This document shows positions 7,136 to 12,241 of a stretch of DNA of 12,241 nt, piece by piece; positions within the stretch are counted from its first letter, which is position 1, and every line of letters begins with the position of its first letter. Source of the DNA: Paracoccaceae bacterium (lineage in GTDB: Bacteria; Pseudomonadota; Alphaproteobacteria; Rhodobacterales; Rhodobacteraceae); NCBI GenBank assembly GCA_026982515.1, contig JALSGY010000407.1, positions 1 to 12,241 of the forward strand, written 5' to 3'. The translations under genes were made by a program, and so were the position numbers. The notes under the pieces are model-generated. The model was not told the origin of the DNA, ran no database searches, and saw only the letters and a list, made by a program, of their open reading frames with translations.

Positions 7136-7162
7136 GAAAACCGCGGATCGGGCGCACGCACC

Positions 7163-8346
7163 ATGGAACGCAAGGCAAGGAAACTGGTGATCCGGAACAT
7201 CGGCCTGCTGCTCTCGGGCCGGCTGGAGCAGCCGATCCTCGATGGCGATTGCGTGGTGGCGATAGAGGGGCGGATTGCCGCCGTGGGCCATGAGAAGGAT
7301 CTCGACACCAAGGTGCCGAGACGGTGGTCGATGCCCATGGGGTGACGCTGACGCCGGGGCTGATCGACAGCCACGTGCACCCGGTGGTGGGCGACTACAC
7401 CCCGCGCCAGCAGCAGCTGCACTGGATCGACAGCACCCTGCATGGCGGGGTCACCACGATGATCTCGGCCGGTGAGGTGCACATGCCGGGCCGGCCGCGC
7501 GATGTGGTGGGTCTCAAGGCGATGGCGATCGCCGCCCAGCGTTGGTACGAAAATTTCCGCCCCTCGGGCATGAAGGTGCATGCCGGCGCTCCGGTGCTGG
7601 AAGAGGGCATGGTCGAAGACGATTTCAAGGAAATGGCCGAGGCCGGGGTGAAACTCCTTGGCGAGGTCGGTCTGGGGACCGTGAAGGATGGCAAGACCGC
7701 CCGGCAAATGGTTGAATGGGCACGAAAATACGGCATCCAGAGCACCATCCACACCGGCGGGACGTCGATCCCCGGCTCGGGGCTGATCGACGCCGACATG
7801 GTGCTGGAAACGGATGCCGACGTGATCGGCCATGTCAACGGCGGCCACTCGGCGCTGCCGGATGACCAGATCGTCTGCCTGTGCGAAAACTGCAGCCGGG
7901 GTCTGGAGATCGTCCACAACGGTAACGGGCGCGCGGCGCTGCTGGCGCTGAACACCGCGCGCGAGCTGGGTCAGCTGGAGCGGGTGATCCTCGGCACCGA
8001 CGGGCCGGCGGGCTCGGGGGTGCAGCCGCTGGGCATCCTGCGCATGGTGGCGATGCTCTCCAGCCTCGGCGATGTGCCGGCCGAGGTGGCCTTCTGCTTT
8101 GCCACCGGCAACACTGCTCGCCAGCGTGCCCTCGATACCGGGCTGCTGGAGGTGGGGCAGGCGGCGGATTTCGTGCTGATGGATCAGGCCCAGCATGCTC
8201 CGGGGAAGGACATCCTCGAAAGCGTGCGGCTGGGCAACCTGCCGGGGATCGGCATGACGATCATCGACGGCAAGCCGCGCAGCGGGCGATCGCGCAACAC
8301 CCCGCCGGCGCGGCGCCTGCCCGAGGTGGTTTCCGGGCCGGGCTGA
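7163..8346 (+). pseudogene. Enamidase-like amidohydrolase, frame broken by a one-base deletion
   Basis: The encoded protein (394 residues if repaired) matches, as I recall it, the E. barkeri enamidase (~385 residues), a bimetal amidohydrolase that opens 6-oxo-tetrahydronicotinate to formylglutarate. Counted on the repaired protein, metal ligands are present: H71 and H73 in IDSHVHP, E168 in GEVGLGT, H197 in IHTGGTSIPG, H224 in GHVNGGH and D280 in GTDGPAGSG. Shared signatures include GDYTPRQ, LHGGVTTMISAG and the tail SRNTPPARR. The first 50 codons (7163-7312) are in one frame and the remainder in another. After K50 the original frame ends within about 12 codons, whereas the other frame resumes GAETVVDAHGVTLTPGL. 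One G appears lost from an AAGGGTGCC-like sequence near 7310-7316. No stop interrupts the remaining 340 codons, so the lesion is recent or a sequencing error. The stop overlaps the next ATG (TGATG). Confidence 0.88.
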
Positions 8347-9572
8347 TGGCTGCACGGGCGGGCACCGCCCCGCTGCACGTGATGGTCAAGCCTGCCGGGC
8401 CGCGCTGCAACATCAGCTGCGCCTATTGCTACTACCTCGAAAAGGAAGGGCTTTACCCCGAGGAGCGCAAGTTCCGCATGCCGGGTGCGGTTCTGGAAAG
8501 CTATATCCGCGCCCATATCGAAGCCCAGGCCGCGGCAGGGCACGGCGAAATCACCTTCACCTGGCAGGGCGGCGAGCCCACCATGCTGGGGGTGGCCTAT
8601 TTCCGCCGGGTGGTGGCTTTGCAAAGGGCCCTTCGGCCGCCCGGCATCCGCATCAGGAACGCGCTGCAAACCAATGGAATTCTTGTTGATTCCGAATGGG
8701 CGGAATTCCTGAAGAAGCATGATTTCCTGGTCGGCGTCAGCCTTGATGGCCCCACCCGCCTGCACGATCGCTACCGCCGCGACCGGGCCGGGCGGCCCAC
8801 CCATGCGGCGGTGATGCGCGGGCTGGAAAGGCTCAAGGCGCAGAGCGTGGCCTTCAACGTCCTGTGCTCGGTGCATCGCCACAACGCGCTGAAGCCCGGG
8901 GAGGTCTACACCTTCCTGCGCGACGCCGGCGCGCAGTTCATCCAGTTCATCCCCATCGTCGAGCGTCTCACCCCCGAGGGCACCCTGGCCGGGCCCCCGC
9001 GCCCGGGCCGCGAAGAGGCCCTGCGCCCGGCCCCCTGGAGCGTCAGCCCCGCCGCTTTCGGCAAGTTCCTGTGCGACGTCTTCGATCTGTGGATCCGGCG
9101 CGATGTGGGGCGGGTTTTCGTTCAGTTCTTCGATGTTCAGCTGGGGCTGTGGCTGGGCCAGCCCTCCTCGCTGTGCGTCTTTGCCGAGGAGTGCGGCCCG
9201 GCGCTGGCGCTCGAGCACAACGGCGAGGTCTTCGCCTGCGACCATTACGTCTATCCCGAATATCGCCTCGGCCGTCTGCCCGGCGATCGCCTGGCCGATC
9301 TGGCGCAGGCGCCGCGCCGGCGCGAATTCGGCCGCGCCAAGGCCCGAACCCTGGTCCGCCAGTGCCGCGAATGCGCCTATCTCTTCGCCTGTCACGGGGG
9401 TTGCCCCAAGCACCGCTTCGCCCGCGCCGCCGACTGCGAGTGGGGCCTCAACTATCTGTGCCCCGCCTACCGCCGTTTCTTCCGCCACGCCGGGCCCCAG
9501 CTGGAGGAAATGGCCCGCCTGGTGCGTGCCGGCCACCCGGCGGCGCAGATCGGCGCCTCGGGGCGGGGATGA
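8346..9572 (+). CDS. Radical SAM enzyme of the anaerobic sulfatase-maturase (anSME) type with SPASM domain
   Basis: This 408-residue enzyme would bind three [4Fe-4S] clusters and use S-adenosylmethionine radical chemistry; anSMEs oxidise a cysteine or serine of sulfatases to formylglycine. The radical SAM cluster motif is C21-X3-C25-X2-C28 (CNISCAYC), the SAM motif GGEPT (75-79), and LQTNG and GVSLDGP follow as in the family. The eight auxiliary-cluster cysteines are C277, C283, C298, C340, C343, C349, C353 and C372. Their spacing is close to that of the structurally known clostridial enzyme, and D299 after C298 matches its catalytic base. All catalytic parts are therefore intact. The ATG overlaps the enamidase stop by one base, so it is translationally coupled to that gene. 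No sulfatase or [CS]-X-P-X-R sulfatase signature gene lies in the window, so the target is unknown. Confidence 0.92.
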   Translation: MAARAGTAPLHVMVKPAGPRCNISCAYCYYLEKEGLYPEERKFRMPGAVLESYIRAHIEAQAAAGHGEITFTWQGGEPTMLGVAYFRRVVALQRALRPPGIRIRNALQTNGILVDSEWAEFLKKHDFLVGVSLDGPTRLHDRYRRDRAGRPTHAAVMRGLERLKAQSVAFNVLCSVHRHNALKPGEVYTFLRDAGAQFIQFIPIVERLTPEGTLAGPPRPGREEALRPAPWSVSPAAFGKFLCDVFDLWIRRDVGRVFVQFFDVQLGLWLGQPSSLCVFAEECGPALALEHNGEVFACDHYVYPEYRLGRLPGDRLADLAQAPRRREFGRAKARTLVRQCRECAYLFACHGGCPKHRFARAADCEWGLNYLCPAYRRFFRHAGPQLEEMARLVRAGHPAAQIGASGRG

Positions 9573-9578
9573 GCGCCT

Positions 9579-9594
9579 GCCGCGGCCGGGCGGC
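9579..9594. terminator. Hairpin between convergent genes
   Basis: GCCGC (9579-9583) and GCGGC (9590-9594) form a perfect five-base stem with a six-base loop in the 22-bp gap between the radical SAM gene and the xylulokinase-type gene, which converge here. No T tract follows on either strand, so termination is only suggested by position. Confidence 0.25.
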
Positions 9595-11049
9595 CTACAT
9601 GGGGAGAGCGCGAAACCGGGCGTGACGCTGTTTCAGGGCGGGGCCGAGCGGGGCTTCGGGTGCGATGGTGGCACGCAGGGCGGGCTTGCGGGGCAGGGCC
9701 TCGTCGGGGCGAAAATCTCCGCAGGCCACGCTGCCCAGCCTGGCTGCGCCGGCGGCGGCGGCATTGGCGCTGCCCTCGGGCAGGGAGATCGGCATGTCCA
9801 GCAGCGTGGCGATCAGCCCGATCCAGAAGCGGTTGCGCGAGCCGCCGCCCACCGCCATCAGGCGCTCCAGCGGCACGCCGGCGCTCTTCTGGGCCTTGTG
9901 GCAGTCGAGAAACTGGAAGGCCACGCCCTCCATCACCGCATAGGCCAGCGCCGCGGCATCGGTGGTGGCGGTGATCCCGGCCAGGGCGGCAGCGGCGTCG
10001 GGGCGGTTGTCGGGGGTGCGGATGCCGGTCAGCGAGGGGCGCATCACCGGGGCATCGGTGATGCCGCGCTTGCGCGCCATGGCCTCGGCGGCATCGGCCA
10101 GATCGGGCACCTCCATGCGGCAGATGCCGGCAAGCCACTCAAGCGACTGGGTGGCGCTCATCACCACCCCGAGCGAGAGCCAGGTGCCGGGTGCGGCATG
10201 GGGGTTGGTGAGCACCGCCACTTCGGGAGCGGGGTGAAAGCGGCCGTCCACGGCACACAGTACGCCGGAGGTGCCGATCGTGACGACCCCATCGCCCGGC
10301 GTCGCCGCACCTACGCCGATGGCGCAGGCCATGTTGTCGCCGGCGCCGGCGGCCACCGGCACCGATCCGGGCATGCCCCAGCGCGCGGCCAGTTCGGGGC
10401 GCAGCCGACCGGCCTGCGCATGCGAGGAAACGATGCGGGGCAGGCGTTCGGTGCTCCAGCCGGCAGCGGTGGCCAGCTCTTCGTCCCATTGCAGGGTGCG
10501 GCAGTCCATGAGCAGGGTGCCGGCGGCGTCGGAGGGCTCGGTGGCGCGCTCGCCGGTCAGGCACAGGCGCAGGTAATCCTTGGGCAGCATCAGCACCTCG
10601 GCGCGTTCCAGTGCCTGGCGGTCGTGACGGGCCAGCCACAGCAGCTTGGGCGCGGTCATTCCCGGATCGGGGCTGCCCGCGCTGCGCGTGCCGATGTCGG
10701 GGGCATGGCGCAGAAGTTCGGCGCATTCGGCGGTGGCGCGCTGGTCGTTCCACAGGATGCAGCTGCGGGTGGGGCGATCGTCGCTGCCCACCAGCACCGC
10801 TCCCAGCATCTGCCCCGACAGGCCGATGCCGGCCATGCGGGCCATCAGATCGGGGTGGTCGGCAGCCAGCCTGTCGAAGGCGGCACAGGTGGCTTTCCAC
10901 CAGGTATCGGGGTGCTGTTCGCTCCAGCCCGGCTGAGGGCGGGCCACCGCCAGGGGCGCCGATGCCTCGGCCAGGATCGCATCGCATGCGTCAGCCAGCA
11001 CGATCTTGACCCCTGAGGTACCCAGATCGATTCCGGCATAAGTGGTCAT
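9595..11049 (-). CDS. xylB: Xylulokinase-family (FGGY) sugar kinase
   Basis: This 484-residue cytosolic kinase, the same length as E. coli XylB, phosphorylates a ketose with ATP. The FGGY N-terminal ATPase motif GIDLGTSGVK is at 6-15 and the ILWND motif at 98-102. TAPKLLWL follows at 132-139 and LPKDYLRL at 155-162. The predicted catalytic base is D238 in GAGDN, and TIGTSGV (257-263) is the second ATP site. Most of this matches XylB closely, but the substrate loop reads SGQMLG (78-83) where, as I recall, E. coli XylB has SGQMHG. The His-to-Leu change near the sugar hints at another ketopentose, ketohexose or polyol-derived sugar. The ATG overlaps the regulator stop by 4 nt, and GGAGGA lies about nine bases upstream, so it follows the SorC-type gene in one operon. 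Confidence 0.92.
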   Translation of the reverse strand: MTTYAGIDLGTSGVKIVLADACDAILAEASAPLAVARPQPGWSEQHPDTWWKATCAAFDRLAADHPDLMARMAGIGLSGQMLGAVLVGSDDRPTRSCILWNDQRATAECAELLRHAPDIGTRSAGSPDPGMTAPKLLWLARHDRQALERAEVLMLPKDYLRLCLTGERATEPSDAAGTLLMDCRTLQWDEELATAAGWSTERLPRIVSSHAQAGRLRPELAARWGMPGSVPVAAGAGDNMACAIGVGAATPGDGVVTIGTSGVLCAVDGRFHPAPEVAVLTNPHAAPGTWLSLGVVMSATQSLEWLAGICRMEVPDLADAAEAMARKRGITDAPVMRPSLTGIRTPDNRPDAAAALAGITATTDAAALAYAVMEGVAFQFLDCHKAQKSAGVPLERLMAVGGGSRNRFWIGLIATLLDMPISLPEGSANAAAAGAARLGSVACGDFRPDEALPRKPALRATIAPEAPLGPALKQRHARFRALPM

Positions 11050-12020
11050 GGCGCGTGTTCCTCCAGCAGCATGCGGGCGGTCTGTTCGTCGGTTACCAGC
11101 GTGTTGACGCAGCCGCGCGCCAGGCAGGCGCGCATGATCGCCACCTTGTGCGGCCCGCCTGCGGCCAGGATCGTGTTGGGAATGGCGTTCAGATCTTCCA
11201 GTTCGATGCCGATCAGCCGGCTGTTGATCGGGTGGTCTATCGGATTGCCCTCGGCATCGAGCATGTAGCCCAGGATATCGCCCACCGCGCCGGCCTCGAT
11301 CAGTTCGGCAGCGGTGAATTCCGCGGGCAGCCCGTCGCGGATCAGCAGGCTGTTTTCCATGTCGCCTGCCGCCATGGCCAGGGCATCGGCACTGCGGATC
11401 TTCTCGATGACTTCGCGGAACACGTCCTGCGCGATCAGCACATCGCGGCTTTCGCCCGACCCGGCATATATCGGGGCGGTGAAATAGCGGTGGCGGGCAT
11501 TGCACAGGTTGCCCAGCCGCTGGGTGATTTCATAGCTGTTGAGATCCGAGCCCTTGCTCAGCCCGCCCATGACCGAGACGATCTCGAGGTCGGGGCGGTT
11601 CAGCCGCTCCATGTAACGGATCGCCAGATTGAGCGTGTTGCCCCAGGACATGCCGAACAGGCGGATCTCGGGCCGGGCCAGCAGACGGGTCAGGTAGTGG
11701 CCAAGCGCCGCGCCCACGATCGCCTGAATGGCCCCGGGCTCGGCGGGGGTGGGGACGACGCTGGCCTTGTCCAGGCCGAAGCGCGCCACCAGGGCGGTTT
11801 CAAGCTGCGCGCAAGGGCTGTAAACCGAGTTGATCGAGACCCGCACGATACCGCGCCGGCGTGCTTCGGCCAGCGCCTGGTTCACCCGCAGCCGGGTGAT
11901 GCCGAAACGCTGTGCGGCCGCCGCCTGGGTGATTCCCTCGATCTCGCAGGCCCAGGCGAGGCGGACCAGCAGCCTTTCCTGTTCGTCCAGTTCAAGGTTC
12001 TTCATCGTACGGGGGGGCAT
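11046..12020 (-). CDS. SorC/DeoR-type sugar-binding transcriptional regulator
   Basis: This 324-residue regulator has an N-terminal helix-turn-helix (about residues 28-60, with GITQAAAAQRFGITRLRVN) and a C-terminal sugar-phosphate-binding domain. Family signatures are FGMSWGNTL (122-130), VSVMGGL (148-154), GDILGYMLDAEGN (247-259) and LVTDEQTA (308-315). SorC-class proteins bind a sugar phosphate and control an adjacent uptake and catabolic operon (known for the family). The start at 12020 was chosen because AAGGA lies six bases upstream; a longer reading to 12131 adds 37 residues unlike the family and runs into the neighbouring permease stop region. Its neighbours are a sugar kinase immediately downstream (4-nt overlap) and a sugar ABC permease 107 bp upstream, all in one direction. 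The inducer is probably a phosphorylated sugar or polyol, perhaps the kinase product. Confidence 0.92.
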   Translation of the reverse strand: MPPRTMKNLELDEQERLLVRLAWACEIEGITQAAAAQRFGITRLRVNQALAEARRRGIVRVSINSVYSPCAQLETALVARFGLDKASVVPTPAEPGAIQAIVGAALGHYLTRLLARPEIRLFGMSWGNTLNLAIRYMERLNRPDLEIVSVMGGLSKGSDLNSYEITQRLGNLCNARHRYFTAPIYAGSGESRDVLIAQDVFREVIEKIRSADALAMAAGDMENSLLIRDGLPAEFTAAELIEAGAVGDILGYMLDAEGNPIDHPINSRLIGIELEDLNAIPNTILAAGGPHKVAIMRACLARGCVNTLVTDEQTARMLLEEHAP

Positions 12021-12059
12021 CTTTCGTCCTTCGTCTGTGTCTTGTCGGTCAAGCCGTTC

Positions 12060-12086
12060 GGGGCGGAGATTTCCTCCAATCGCCCC
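12060..12086 (-). other. Stem-loop in the gap before the SorC-type regulator
   Basis: In the 107-bp gap, GGGGC/GCCCC (12060-12064 with 12082-12086) encloses GGAG/CTCC (12065-12068 with 12074-12077), the two stems stacked on one side and separated by a four-base bulge on the other. There is no T tract, so an intrinsic terminator of the ABC operon is unlikely. It could be a leader structure or a binding site for the regulator. Support is structural only. Confidence 0.25.
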
Positions 12087-12127
12087 CCTTGCCAAGCCGT
12101 CCGTCCGGGTGCAACGGGCACTGGCGG

Positions 12128-12241
12128 TCATTTCACTGCCCCCATGGTCAGCCCGCGCACCAAGTGCCGTGAGGCGATCAGCGCGAAGACCAGCACCGGG
12201 ATGACGATCAGCGTCGAGGTGGCCATGATCTTGCCGTAGGG
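12128..12241 (-). CDS. C-terminal end of a carbohydrate ABC-transporter permease (partial)
   Basis: The last 37 residues of an inner-membrane permease enter from the right edge on the minus strand and stop at TGA (12128-12130). The segment YGKIMATSTLIVIPVLVFAL is a final transmembrane helix, and the end VRGLTMGAVK is the characteristic C-terminus of MalG-type sugar permeases (family knowledge). The start, the EAA loop and the substrate are outside the window. It reads in the same direction as the SorC-type regulator and the xylulokinase-family gene, pointing to one sugar or polyol uptake locus in which transporter, regulator and kinase work together. Confidence 0.85.
   Translation of the reverse strand, partial: PYGKIMATSTLIVIPVLVFALIASRHLVRGLTMGAVK

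Noticed and set aside
7300..7320. Programmed -1 ribosomal frameshifting in the enamidase gene.
   Set aside because: A -1 slip would restore the protein, but the site (c acc aag g) is not a slippery heptamer and no strong downstream stem was seen. A lost base is simpler.
9103..11016. A 637-codon plus-strand frame across the radical SAM and sugar-kinase genes.
   Set aside because: It covers the ends of two well-supported genes in the wrong frame or strand and shows only Gly/Ala/His-rich shadow translation.
11046..12131. A longer start for the SorC-type regulator at 12131.
   Set aside because: The added 37 residues do not resemble the family, and a good ribosome binding site precedes the ATG at 12020.

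Overview
This window of high-GC DNA (strong G/C at third codon positions) most resembles an alphaproteobacterium of the Rhodobacterales / Paracoccaceae type. I base this on codon use, on the family-level look of the EnvZ-like kinase and on the sugar-kinase/SorC arrangement. No species can be named from the sequence alone.

Layout. Bases 1-68 hold the last codons of an unidentified gene. Bases 69-426 hold no gene I can support. A tRNA-Asn(GUU) lies on the minus strand at 427-501. It is followed by an MBL-fold hydrolase (minus), which is divergent by only about 40 bp from an EnvZ-like sensor kinase (plus) that has no response regulator beside it. From 2895 to 9572 there is a two-armed catabolic island. 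On the minus strand are a MarR regulator, a FAD subunit and a fused [2Fe-2S]/molybdenum-cofactor hydroxylase subunit. On the plus strand, divergent from marR, are an enamidase-like amidohydrolase and a complete anaerobic-sulfatase-maturase-type radical SAM enzyme. The last block, all on the minus strand, is the tail of a sugar ABC-transporter permease, then a SorC-type sugar regulator overlapping a xylulokinase-family kinase by 4 nt.

How it may work together. The amidohydrolase matches, as I remember it, the enamidase of Eubacterium barkeri nicotinate fermentation, motif for motif. A molybdenum hydroxylase beside a ring-opening lactam/enamide hydrolase suggests that an N-heterocyclic compound is hydroxylated and then opened. 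Two nearly identical 15-bp sequences, GTTAGC(A/C)TGC(G/A)AACG, sit at the two predicted promoters (the FAD/molybdenum operon and the enamidase/radical-SAM operon). They are good candidates for the MarR operator and tie the two arms into one regulon. The enamidase reading frame is broken by a one-base deletion near 7310-7316, so the pathway may be recently inactivated, or the base may be a sequence error. The role of the sulfatase-maturase-like enzyme is the main puzzle, because no sulfatase is present.

The kinase/regulator/ABC block looks like an ordinary sugar or polyol uptake and phosphorylation locus, unrelated to the heterocycle island.
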